A stretch of DNA of 28,648 nt from assembly GCA_025451145.1 (NCBI GenBank), contig JANWKX010000008.1, forward strand, positions 1 through 28,648, given 5' to 3'. How positions within the stretch are numbered: the stretch's first letter is position 1; every line of letters begins with the position of its first letter. The position numbers were made by a program, and so were the translations under genes. Positions 1-7,803 of the stretch are shown piece by piece. This DNA comes from Vampirovibrionales bacterium. GTDB taxonomy: Bacteria > Cyanobacteriota > Vampirovibrionia > Vampirovibrionales > JAGQHJ01. Under the pieces are notes generated by a model. It was not told the DNA's origin, did no database searches, and worked only from the letters and a program-made list of their open reading frames with translations.

Positions 1-76
1 TCGTCAAGAGAAAAAGAACGCCTGCTTGTTGAACCCTGTGATGACCCATTTGCTTCATCAACTCCCGTCAAACCTT

Positions 77-304
77 TCAAGCCAGTTTAAAGGACTTAAA
101 GACACGCATAATCACAAACCCATGGGCCGATAAGTCCTTCATAATATCATCCGCATGCTCACCATCCAGATAAAGGCCCACCGTTGCCCCTGTTTTATAG
201 CCCAATTCGTCCGGAATTTCCAGGATCTGATGTGGGGTTGGGATACTGTTCAAATATTCCGACGCCTTATAGGTTGTCGGATCTGAAGGCATGACAATCA
301 ACAT
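77..304 (-). CDS. Small DUF3343-like protein, last gene of the mtaB operon
   Basis: A 75-residue protein of unknown function. Its pattern is a short beta strand, a KASEYL helix, then ILEIPDELGYKTG followed by GLYL and a C-terminal helix-strand. This resembles the DUF3343 (putative Se/S carrier-like) fold, in which a P-R-E-x-S-x-x-C-G stretch occupies the middle. Here the cysteine and arginine of that stretch are absent, so any carrier chemistry of the family is unlikely to be retained. The ATG lies 7 bases inside the end of tatD, which implies translational coupling and membership of the upstream operon. The family link is my reading of the pattern and is tentative; the reality of the gene is better supported by the overlap. 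Confidence 0.6.
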   Translation of the reverse strand: MLIVMPSDPTTYKASEYLNSIPTPHQILEIPDELGYKTGATVGLYLDGEHADDIMKDLSAHGFVIMRVFKSFKLA

Positions 305-1068
305 GGTTGAAACAGCCTTTGAGCATTTTCAGTGGTGACTTCTGCAACGGTCTCTATGGGAATTCCTTTGAGTTCGGCAATTTTTTCAGCCACCAGCCGG
401 ACCCGCTCCGGTTCATTGGGCTTGCCTCGAAAAGGCACCGGACTCAGAAACGGGGAGTCGGTTTCAATGAGGATCCATTCCAAAGGCGTCACCTTGGCCG
501 CTTCATGGAGGGCATGGGCATTTTTAAAGGTGACATTGCCAGCAAAACTGATATAAAAGCCTTGGTCAATCATGGTTTGGGCAAATTCAGCATCTCCGGA
601 AAAGCAGTGCATGACGCCTCGAACCCCAGGGCAGTCTGAGATTAGCCGATGAACATCGTCATGAGCTTCGCGATCATGGACAATCACCGGCAGGCTGTGA
701 GTTCTACCCATCTCTAAAAAGGTTTTAAAAAAGTGTTGTTGTGTGGCGATATGGGTTTTATCCCAGTAATAATCCAAGCCGGTTTCACCAATGGCAATCA
801 CCTTGGGATGGGCGAGCATGGCCTCAATCGCTTGAATCCAATCCGACTCTGCCACATCCTGAACATCGGTGGGATGAACAGCGGCAGCCGCATAGACATT
901 TGGAAAGCGCTCGGCCAATTGGAGCACCTCCGGGAATTTATCGGGCGTCACACTGGGATTCACAATCCAGGAAACGCCCACTTCTTGGGCACGATTTAAA
1001 ACCGCTTCAGGGTCAGCGCCTTCCCGCTGCAAGTAATCCAGGTGGGCATGGGTATCCACAAGGATCAT
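298..1068 (-). CDS. tatD: TatD-family metal-dependent DNase/hydrolase
   Basis: A 256-residue TIM-barrel metallohydrolase of the TatD/YcfH family; members act as 3'-5' DNases and possibly in D-aminoacyl or RNA quality control. The metal ligands expected for the family are all visible: DTHAHLD at residues 5-11 (H7, H9), GETGLD with E95, VIVHDREAH with H131, GVMHCFSG with H154 and IETDSPFL with D204. Length is normal for the family. Its ATG overlaps the metG stop codon as ATGA, a gene pairing (metG-tatD) that is common in bacteria. Despite the name it is not a component of the Tat translocase, and it is not near the tatA gene of this window. Confidence 0.95.
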   Translation of the reverse strand: MILVDTHAHLDYLQREGADPEAVLNRAQEVGVSWIVNPSVTPDKFPEVLQLAERFPNVYAAAAVHPTDVQDVAESDWIQAIEAMLAHPKVIAIGETGLDYYWDKTHIATQQHFFKTFLEMGRTHSLPVIVHDREAHDDVHRLISDCPGVRGVMHCFSGDAEFAQTMIDQGFYISFAGNVTFKNAHALHEAAKVTPLEWILIETDSPFLSPVPFRGKPNEPERVRLVAEKIAELKGIPIETVAEVTTENAQRLFQPC

Positions 1069-2624
1069 TTTTTCTTTCCTGCACCCACGATTTCACTTTC
1101 CAATCGGGGAAGAATCGGTGCCCCCAAGCAAGTTTGTGTTTTGGGTTTTAGAGGTTCACCCAGAATCCAATCCCAATGGGCCTGTTCTAAATCGCTGGCG
1201 AGGCCCAGTTGCTCCCACATGCGGCGACTTAAGATGGGTGTCAAAGGCGATAATAGAAGCGCCGATTGGCGCAAACTTTCCAGGACACTGTATAAGACAT
1301 TGGCCAAGGTTTGAAATTGGCCATCTTTATAAAGGGTCCAGGGCTCTGAGTCATTCACATATTTATTGGCCTTATCCACCTGCTCCATAATGGCTTGGGC
1401 GGCTTCATTAAAGCGAAACCCTTCATAATGGGCCTTGATGTCGTCTAAGGTATTCTTATCTAACAGTTCGATCTTCGTCTGATCAGGCTCTGGCACTTGG
1501 CCTTCAAAGTACTTGTTGAGCATATTCAGGGTCCGGTTGAGTAAATTCCCTAAATTATTGGCCAAATCAGCGTTAATTCGGTTCTTAAACTCTTCATCGG
1601 TATAGCTGCCGTCTTGTCCAAATCCGGTGCTGGTCATCATAAAATACCGGATGGGATCCGCGTTATCCAACTCGAAGCGCTGCCCCAAATCTTCCGGGGA
1701 GACGACGTTCCCCAGGCTTTTACTGATTTTGGTATCCGAGACGGTGATAAACCCATGAACCAGCAGGGTTTTTGGGAGTGGCAAATTGGCAGCCATCAGC
1801 ATCGCTGGCCAATAGATGGCATGAAAGCGCATAATATCCTTGCCAATGACGTGGACATCCGCAGGCCAGTACTGGTTAAACAAGGTCATATCCTTGGGCC
1901 AACCGATTCCAGTAATGTAGTTACTCAGAGCATCGATCCACACATAGATCACCTGTTCCGGATCATCCGGTACAGGGATGCCCCAGGATACGGAGTGCTT
2001 TGCCCTGGAGACACTGATGTCTTCCAACTCACTTAATTGGTTTAAGACTTCGTTTCGGCGAAAGGCCGGGTAAATAAAATCCGGGTGGGCTTCAATGTGA
2101 TCAATTATCGCCTGTTTATAGTGGCTCAGGCGAAAGAAATAGTTTTCCTCCTCAACCGCCTCAGGCGGGGTTTGGTGGATAGGGCAATGGCCTTCCGGGG
2201 TTAAATCCCTGGCGGCAGAAAAGGTTTCGCAACCGGAACAATATAACCCGGTATAAGAGGCCTTATAAATATCCCCTTTTTCCTGAAGCATTTTCCATAA
2301 AGCTGAAACCGTCTCGTAATGCTCTGGGTCAGTGGTCCGAATGAATTTGGAGTAGTCGATATCCAGGTAGGCCCAAGTGGATTTAAATTTCTCGGCAATC
2401 TCATTGACAAAGGCCTTTGGGCTTAATCCATGTTTAGCGGCGGTTTTCTCGACCTTAATCCCATGTTCATCAGTGCCGGTGAGGAAAAACACATTTTTTC
2501 CCAGAAGCCGGTTAAATCGGGCAATGACATCCGCCCCTATCACCTCATAGGCATGGCCGATATGAGGGGCTGCATTGGCGTAATAAATGGCAGTGGTCAC
2601 GTAAAACCGGTTATCAGAGGTCAT
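1065..2624 (-). CDS. metG: Methionyl-tRNA synthetase
   Basis: Charges tRNA-Met with methionine in the cytoplasm. The class I signatures are present: PHIGHAYEV near residue 21 (HIGH box) and KISKS near residue 300. The zinc knuckle in the connective domain uses CSGC and then C and H about 15 residues later. At about 519 residues it ends after the anticodon-binding helical domain, so it lacks the C-terminal Trbp111/EMAP-like tRNA-binding extension found in many longer MetRS enzymes. The reading frame can be opened at a TTG at 2630, but the ATG at 2624 overlaps the mtaB stop as ATGA and is the more likely start. The end overlaps tatD in the same way. Confidence 0.96.
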   Translation of the reverse strand: MTSDNRFYVTTAIYYANAAPHIGHAYEVIGADVIARFNRLLGKNVFFLTGTDEHGIKVEKTAAKHGLSPKAFVNEIAEKFKSTWAYLDIDYSKFIRTTDPEHYETVSALWKMLQEKGDIYKASYTGLYCSGCETFSAARDLTPEGHCPIHQTPPEAVEEENYFFRLSHYKQAIIDHIEAHPDFIYPAFRRNEVLNQLSELEDISVSRAKHSVSWGIPVPDDPEQVIYVWIDALSNYITGIGWPKDMTLFNQYWPADVHVIGKDIMRFHAIYWPAMLMAANLPLPKTLLVHGFITVSDTKISKSLGNVVSPEDLGQRFELDNADPIRYFMMTSTGFGQDGSYTDEEFKNRINADLANNLGNLLNRTLNMLNKYFEGQVPEPDQTKIELLDKNTLDDIKAHYEGFRFNEAAQAIMEQVDKANKYVNDSEPWTLYKDGQFQTLANVLYSVLESLRQSALLLSPLTPILSRRMWEQLGLASDLEQAHWDWILGEPLKPKTQTCLGAPILPRLESEIVGAGKKK

Positions 2625-3931
2625 ACACAAACTTGTCCTAAGGTTGTTTTCGACTCAACATGGGTAATTTTAACAGGAATCAAGGTGTTCTGTGGAAGAT
2701 CCGTCCGGTCCAAGCCGACATGAATCAAATGCTCGCTCATGCCTTTATCCTGGCTCTCTTCCACAATGATATTGACGGTTTTGCCTAAAAATCCCTGACG
2801 AAAGGCCAAATTTTTTGCTTCTGACAAGGCAATTAATCGGCGGGTTCGCTCATGTTTTTCAGGTTCCGGAACCTGATCGGGGAATTCAGCCGCCGGAGTC
2901 CCCTCTCGCTTGGAGTAGGTAAAGGTATGAAAATAGCTCATGGGTAGATCGGAAAGTACTTGATAGGTCGATTCAAACCGGGCCTGGGTTTCGCCGGGGA
3001 ATCCCGTGATAATATCGGCCCCAATGGCTGCCCCTGGCAGTTTTTGCTGGATTTGATCACACAGCCGATACAGATCCTCCGCCCGATGGCGTCTGGCCAT
3101 GCGTTTTAAAACATAATCCTCGGCACTTTGGGCCGATAGATGAAGGTAAGGACAAATTTTATCGGTTTCTGCCATTAATGACAGCAATTGAGGTGTCACT
3201 TCAGCCGGGTCCAAAGAGGACAATCGGAGTCGAAACGGGCCCGGAATCTCAATAAGTGACTGTAGAAGCGCTGTCAGATCCCCTTTGGTCTCTGGATCTT
3301 CGTATTGGCCGATGTTAATGCCGGTTAAAACCATTTCATGATGACCTGTTTCCACCAAATCCTGCAGCTGGGCCTTAAGGGTTTGCATGGGGATGCTTCG
3401 ACTGGCGCCTCTGGCCACCCAAATAATGCAATAAGTACATTTGTAGTCACACCCATCCTGAATTTTCAGGCTGGCTCGGGTTCGATTAATCGCCGATGTG
3501 GTTGCCCCTGCCATGACACGGCTTTTATCAATCTCAGAGACTAGGACATAAGGATCTTCAGAAACCGGAACGCTTTGAACAATCTGGTAAATATCCTGCT
3601 TGAAGTTATTGCCGATGACATAATTCACGCCTTCAATCCCGGCCACTTCGCCGGAAGCCACCTGAACATAACAGCCGGTCACGGCAATCCGAGCATCAGG
3701 GTTATTGCGCTTGGCTTTCCGAATCATCCGACGGGATTCGCTATCACTGCCACCGGTCACGGTGCAGGTATTAATGACATATAAAGAGGCCTTTTCCTGA
3801 AAGGGGCGAATTTCCCAGCCATGGCGTCGAAATTCATCGGCAATCGCCGAGGATTCCAACTGGTTGGCTTTACACCCCAAAGTGCAAAAGGCAACGGATT
3901 GGGATTGAACGTGTTCCATCAAGCTTGACAT
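2621..3931 (-). CDS. mtaB: tRNA (N6-threonylcarbamoyladenosine-37) methylthiotransferase, MtaB type
   Basis: A radical-SAM methylthiotransferase that converts t6A37 to ms2t6A37 in tRNAs reading ANN codons. Residues counted from the ATG at 3931: the N-terminal UPF0004 domain supplies the auxiliary cluster cysteines in TLGCK (C20), INTCTV (C56) and VTGCYV (C87). The radical-SAM CxxxCxxC follows at 161-168 (GCDYKCTYC), and a C-terminal TRAM-like domain covers about the last 60 residues. The sequence AFCTLGCKANQLES matches the MtaB/YqeV branch rather than MiaB or RimO. The frame stays open to a TTG at 3967, but a good promoter -10 lies at 3957-3962, inside that extension, so the ATG at 3931 is preferred. 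It is the first gene of a four-gene overlapped operon. Confidence 0.92.
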   Translation of the reverse strand: MSSLMEHVQSQSVAFCTLGCKANQLESSAIADEFRRHGWEIRPFQEKASLYVINTCTVTGGSDSESRRMIRKAKRNNPDARIAVTGCYVQVASGEVAGIEGVNYVIGNNFKQDIYQIVQSVPVSEDPYVLVSEIDKSRVMAGATTSAINRTRASLKIQDGCDYKCTYCIIWVARGASRSIPMQTLKAQLQDLVETGHHEMVLTGINIGQYEDPETKGDLTALLQSLIEIPGPFRLRLSSLDPAEVTPQLLSLMAETDKICPYLHLSAQSAEDYVLKRMARRHRAEDLYRLCDQIQQKLPGAAIGADIITGFPGETQARFESTYQVLSDLPMSYFHTFTYSKREGTPAAEFPDQVPEPEKHERTRRLIALSEAKNLAFRQGFLGKTVNIIVEESQDKGMSEHLIHVGLDRTDLPQNTLIPVKITHVESKTTLGQVCV

Positions 3932-3956
3932 AGAATTTGTTTTACAGTCTTTACAG

Positions 3957-3984
3957 CGTATAATCAAGTCTCCATTTTTGACAA
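3957..3984 (-). promoter_or_regulatory. Likely sigma-70 promoter of the mtaB operon
   Basis: On the minus strand TTGTCA (3984-3979, five of six matches to the -35 consensus) is followed after 16 bases by TATACG (3962-3957, four of six). Transcription would start near 3950, leaving a leader of about 20 bases before the ATG at 3931. Confidence 0.5.
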
Positions 3985-4072
3985 CGTTCTTTGTGATGAG
4001 GCAGGAGCCCCTTGGTTGATGCTTTTTCGCTCAGAATTATCAGGGCCTAAGGGAAACCGCTAGAAGAACGCC

Positions 4073-4078
4073 TATAAT
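4073..4078 (+). promoter_or_regulatory. Candidate -10 element for the PCYCGC gene
   Basis: A perfect TATAAT lies about 41 bases before the first ATG. I see no good -35 at the usual distance, so this is only half of a promoter. Confidence 0.35.
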
Positions 4079-4118
4079 ATGAAGATAATGTCATCATTCA
4101 TTTCAATATGAGTAAAGG

Positions 4119-4607
4119 ATGAAGCCCGTGCTGTTGAAGTTCTGGAAAACCCGCCCTTGGCTTTTAACGACATCCAGCTTCTTTATGGTGGTCGTCATCG
4201 CCGTTGCCATTATTGCAGGAGGCGCTAATTGGCAGGATCAGCCCCTTAAAGATTTTCTCAAGCAGCATCAGGCCTCTCAGGCTCAGGAAGCTGCCTACAT
4301 GTTTGCCTTTCATCATCCGGAAATCTTGAAATATATCCCCTGTTACTGTGGCTGCTCCCGGCAGCACCACAAAAGTAACTACAATTGCTTTATGCAGGGG
4401 GATGCCGAAAAAGCCAAGATTTCACCCTTTGATGAGCATGGCCTGGTTTGTCCCATGTGTGTCCAGATTGCCTTGAAAGCCGAAGAGCTAGACCATCAGG
4501 GCAAATCCGTTCGTGAGATTCGTGACTACATTGATCAACTGCAAGCCATGTACCCGGATTTAAAAAACATGGGGACGCCAACCCCTATGCCCCCGGCCAA
4601 TCAATGA
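4119..4607 (+). CDS. Membrane-anchored PCYCGC-motif protein
   Basis: A 162-residue protein matching the PCYCGC-motif family, whose function is unknown and which is best known from Firmicutes. An N-terminal hydrophobic segment (about residues 17-34) anchors it. The domain that follows carries PCYCGC at 74-79, C90, and a CPMC pair at 111-114, a cysteine set suited to binding a soft metal such as copper or zinc. That role is inferred from the residues only. The sequence AAAGG sits directly against the ATG, too close to serve it; it is better spaced for an in-frame GTG at 4128, which may be the true start. It converges with the TPR gene, with only 24 bases between them and no obvious terminator. 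Confidence 0.85.
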   Translation: MKPVLLKFWKTRPWLLTTSSFFMVVVIAVAIIAGGANWQDQPLKDFLKQHQASQAQEAAYMFAFHHPEILKYIPCYCGCSRQHHKSNYNCFMQGDAEKAKISPFDEHGLVCPMCVQIALKAEELDHQGKSVREIRDYIDQLQAMYPDLKNMGTPTPMPPANQ

Positions 4608-4631
4608 TCATGCGTCTTGCGAAAGCGCCGG

Positions 4632-5447
4632 TTAATTCTTCTGTGGAATGGCGGGTTCAATCAGGGCGGCTAATTTTTGAAAACATGCGGCATGATCGTC
4701 TTGATCCGCATTTGAAGGGCTCTGGCTGGTTGAAGCCACGGCATGGTACTCAAAAGCCAATTTGGCCCAATTTTTAGATTGTTCCGGCTGGGTGGATGAG
4801 ATGAGTTCGGCTGCTTGAAGCATCACCCGATTGGCCAGGGGATATTGGCCGATTTTAGCCAGGGTGATGGCCGAAGAGTACAAGGTTTCTGGGCTTTCAG
4901 GATATTTCGCGGCCAGTTCACAATAAATGCCCGCCGATTCACCGTATTCGCCGTGTTCAAACAATTGTTTTGCCTGTCGGTATTGGGACCAATCATTTTT
5001 GGCTTTGGAACTCCCCATCTGGTCCATAATAGAGGCCGCCAAAGCTTTAGGATGAAGGATATCTACCTCTTCTGCCTTTGGGTTTGAGGCTAACGCCTCT
5101 TCTGGGCGATTTTGGGCGAGACTGGCCAACTTGACCATGGCCATCTGGTTGCCAGGGTTTAGGCGAAGGGTCTTCTGGTAATCCGCCATTGCTTCTTCCG
5201 GATGATTCAGCGCCCGTTCGCTATCTCCTAATTTTTCCCAGGCTTGAGCTGGATTGGGATAGTAGAGTACCGCAACATGGTACTCCCGGTTGGCATCCTC
5301 ATAGTGTTTTTGAGAATAAGCCCATTCGCCTTTGGAATAGGCAATTACGCCTTTTGCCACAGGTTTAATCTGGCCATAAAAAAAGACACCGGCTCCTACC
5401 AGGGTAAACAGGATGATCAAAAATATCAGGCGAATGAAAAACGTCAC
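4632..5447 (-). CDS. TPR-repeat protein with N-terminal membrane anchor
   Basis: A 271-residue protein with one hydrophobic segment at about residues 3-25, followed by tetratricopeptide repeats. The clearest repeat is AWEKLGDSERALNHPEEAMA, continued by a YQKTLRLNPGN turn; weaker repeats precede it and occur again around residues 165-215. TPR domains are protein-interaction scaffolds, and the anchor places this one on the membrane, probably facing the periplasm. The start is a GTG preceded by GGAAGGG about six bases upstream. No partner is identifiable from the neighbours. Confidence 0.85.
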   Translation of the reverse strand: MTFFIRLIFLIILFTLVGAGVFFYGQIKPVAKGVIAYSKGEWAYSQKHYEDANREYHVAVLYYPNPAQAWEKLGDSERALNHPEEAMADYQKTLRLNPGNQMAMVKLASLAQNRPEEALASNPKAEEVDILHPKALAASIMDQMGSSKAKNDWSQYRQAKQLFEHGEYGESAGIYCELAAKYPESPETLYSSAITLAKIGQYPLANRVMLQAAELISSTQPEQSKNWAKLAFEYHAVASTSQSPSNADQDDHAACFQKLAALIEPAIPQKN

Positions 5448-5780
5448 TAGGCCCTTCCCAAGTTACTCTTCCATGCTAAGTTCTGGTGTTGAAATCCCTA
5501 ACTCTGAACGCTCTGACAGCCATGATAGCAGATAGCCCCATGGCTTACACCATCGAATATCAAATGGCTGTATACCCCAGTATGAAGGTGATTAAGTCGT
5601 AAAATAGGAAGCTTAATTGTTAAGATTTGATAAGCAATTTTTGCAATCACGCAATTTGGCTTAATTGGTTGTTTTTATTTTTGTATATATTAAAAGCCTA
5701 AGCCAATGGGAGGTCTTCCATTTGGGAGAGGTTAATCAACATCACATTCGTGATAGAGAGTCAATCAGGAGAGAAGGAAA
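5448..5780. other. 333-base intergenic region, divergent promoters expected
   Basis: AT-rich upstream region between two divergent genes. I see no convincing gene or repeat. TTGGTT (5665-5670) and TATATT (5686-5691) with a 15-base spacer could form a weak promoter for the rightward gene. Confidence 0.35.
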
Positions 5781-7001
5781 ATGCCAGACAATTTTACAGG
5801 TAAAATTTCATCCGCAAATAGTTATTATCTTTGGGGGATGGTCCAAGATGCTTTGAATCAATATAACACTAATCATTCGGGGAGCCAGATTCAAGTCTCA
5901 AACGATTTGATCCAAAGAATGTGCGCGGCTGAGTGCCAAGATATCGCCCAATCGAATGGACAGCAACTGGGTAATAGTGATGCCATGAATATGGATAACT
6001 TTGTTGCCACTGGCTTTAAAGATGGCACCTCTGTCACCTTTGATACAGATACCCTGTTGCAACAAGCCAATAACTTTGTCGGAGTGACACAAGGATCTGG
6101 CACCTCAAATTCGGGTGATCCTTCTACTACAAATACGCCATCTAGTACGAGCACCCCCGCTAATACTAATAATTCGAATCAAATTACCACGACCACCAGC
6201 AATATCACCAAGATACATTCAAGCAAAGGTGATTTTTATGGCGTGACCATATCGAAAGGACAAACGTATACGGATGCCGTTAAGGAGATCTACGGTAATC
6301 TCGATCAAGGGACACTCAACCAGTTGGCTGGCGAATTGAAAGCAGCCAACCCAATGCCAAATGATAAAGCCCCTACAGATTCGACAGTTATCAACGTCAG
6401 TAGCATCCTCAATAAGGATGGTACGCCCATTGATTACAACAAAGCCGCCAGTAATGGTCAATTTATCAGCTCGGCATCTGCTACGGGTTTTGAAGACAAG
6501 CTCCTCGGAAATATCCATGATTATTTAGGTAATCTGCAAGCCAATAATGGTCCAAAAGGCGTTTCTAGGGGTGATTTATCTGCCTTTAACACGGCTGCAA
6601 ACGATATCCAAGCCCAGATTGATTCTGGAAAGGCCTTAGATGATAGTAATTCCACCTTGCAGAATGATTTGAGCGCAATAGGCATTGATGCCAGCGAGCT
6701 TGGAACCAATAAGGCTCAATGGCAACTGGCAGAAAGAATGTTGGCTTTCTTTGGTAACAGCAACAAGAGCAATAGTGTCTATACGCTTAGTAATGATATT
6801 GACTCTGGCTCTGGAGGCTACCTCTGTGCCCAAGACTTTACAGATCTCTTAAACCCCAATAACCCAAAAGATTATGGCGGTGGAATGTGGGTTACTGGAT
6901 GGGGTAATAACCAATCACAAGTTAAATCTGACTCAAATAAAGCTCTAGATGCACTGAATAGTGCTTTAGATATCAATAGTTTGGTTCCTGAAGGCCAATA
7001 A
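5781..7001 (+). CDS. Unknown protein with low-complexity linker and LysM-like segment
   Basis: A 406-residue protein I cannot assign to a known family. The N-terminus (1-100) is mixed helix without a signal peptide or membrane segment. Residues 105-145 are almost only S, T, N, G and P, a flexible linker. Residues 153-208 look like a degenerate LysM module: ISKGQTYTDAVKEIYGN, then LAGELKAANP and STVINVSSIL, which follows the kGdT...Np...inV pattern of LysM. The C-terminal 190 residues are helical, asparagine- and aspartate-rich, with GGGMWVTGWG near 367-376. The start has a strong SD (GGAGAGAAGGA) just upstream, and a clear terminator follows, so it is a single-gene unit. Peptidoglycan binding is inferred from the LysM-like part only. 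Confidence 0.8.
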   Translation: MPDNFTGKISSANSYYLWGMVQDALNQYNTNHSGSQIQVSNDLIQRMCAAECQDIAQSNGQQLGNSDAMNMDNFVATGFKDGTSVTFDTDTLLQQANNFVGVTQGSGTSNSGDPSTTNTPSSTSTPANTNNSNQITTTTSNITKIHSSKGDFYGVTISKGQTYTDAVKEIYGNLDQGTLNQLAGELKAANPMPNDKAPTDSTVINVSSILNKDGTPIDYNKAASNGQFISSASATGFEDKLLGNIHDYLGNLQANNGPKGVSRGDLSAFNTAANDIQAQIDSGKALDDSNSTLQNDLSAIGIDASELGTNKAQWQLAERMLAFFGNSNKSNSVYTLSNDIDSGSGGYLCAQDFTDLLNPNNPKDYGGGMWVTGWGNNQSQVKSDSNKALDALNSALDINSLVPEGQ

Positions 7002-7029
7002 AACTTATAAAAATCCAATATCTTCAGAG

Positions 7030-7066
7030 AACGCTCTAAGTGCAATCCCTTAGAGCGTTTCCTTTA
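7030..7066 (+). terminator. Rho-independent terminator
   Basis: A perfect 11-bp stem (AACGCTCTAAG at 7030-7040 with CTTAGAGCGTT at 7049-7059) around an 8-base loop, followed by TCCTTTAT. It sits 28 bases after the 406-residue gene and before the convergent gene. Confidence 0.8.
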
Positions 7067-7074
7067 TATTAAAT

Positions 7075-7623
7075 TTACTCTGGTTTTCGGGTGACGGAAA
7101 GACGGCCATGGGGGCCAAAGGCATGATCGCCCACCCAATGGGCCACCAAATCGCCGTTGGCTTTAAAAACATAACTTTCCGAAGAAGACAGTCGAATGGA
7201 AATGACCAATAATCTCCCTGAGGGAAAGGCATATTTGTAGCTTTTATTGGGATACCCGGTGCCTTGGTTCAGGCTGACGGATTTTAAGTTGCCTTCTTTG
7301 TCATAATAAAAGGCCACCGATGAGCCGGTTTCCACAACACCGTAGTTCCCATTGTTAAAAAAGGTCAATTGTTCCTGCTGATATCGATTTTGGCCGGATT
7401 CTCTGGCGAGGTTGTGTTCTTCAAAATGGGGATCTTGACTAGGAAAAATCCGCATATCCAAGGGAACCGGCAATTCCTTTAAGGCTTCCTTTCGGGCCTG
7501 ATCCAGGCTCCAATGGAAGGATACCGGTGTGGGCATGGGTTCAATGGCCAAACTATCTGAGCCAAGCAGTAAGCTGAGGTGGAAGAATAACAGTATGATT
7601 GCAAAACGCTTAAGTATCATCAT
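7075..7623 (-). CDS. Exported protein of unknown function
   Basis: A 182-residue protein with a typical signal peptide: KR at the start, a leucine/isoleucine-rich core to about residue 20, and a likely cleavage near SLA-IE. The mature part has alternating short strands with turns such as YYDKEGNLKSV and FKANGDLVAHW, resembling repeated beta-hairpin (MORN- or YD-like) strands, but no named family is recognisable. There are no cysteines in the mature part. Two adjacent ATG codons begin the frame (7623 and 7620). It is transcribed alone, converging on the terminator at 7030-7066. Confidence 0.75.
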   Translation of the reverse strand: MMILKRFAIILLFFHLSLLLGSDSLAIEPMPTPVSFHWSLDQARKEALKELPVPLDMRIFPSQDPHFEEHNLARESGQNRYQQEQLTFFNNGNYGVVETGSSVAFYYDKEGNLKSVSLNQGTGYPNKSYKYAFPSGRLLVISIRLSSSESYVFKANGDLVAHWVGDHAFGPHGRLSVTRKPE

Positions 7624-7803
7624 TCACCCAATCTCCCTTGACCTCATCCGGTTTCTGAACTACTGGATACGGCCAAACGTTAGCCCCTCAATTGTATTAC
7701 AAGATGTAACAGCTTTTTATTCCCCAGGCAACTTCTCCTTTGAAGCGTGTTTTTTAAGTAAGATGGTCTTTCATGGGATTTGATTGAATTAAGGGAAACC
7801 GTC

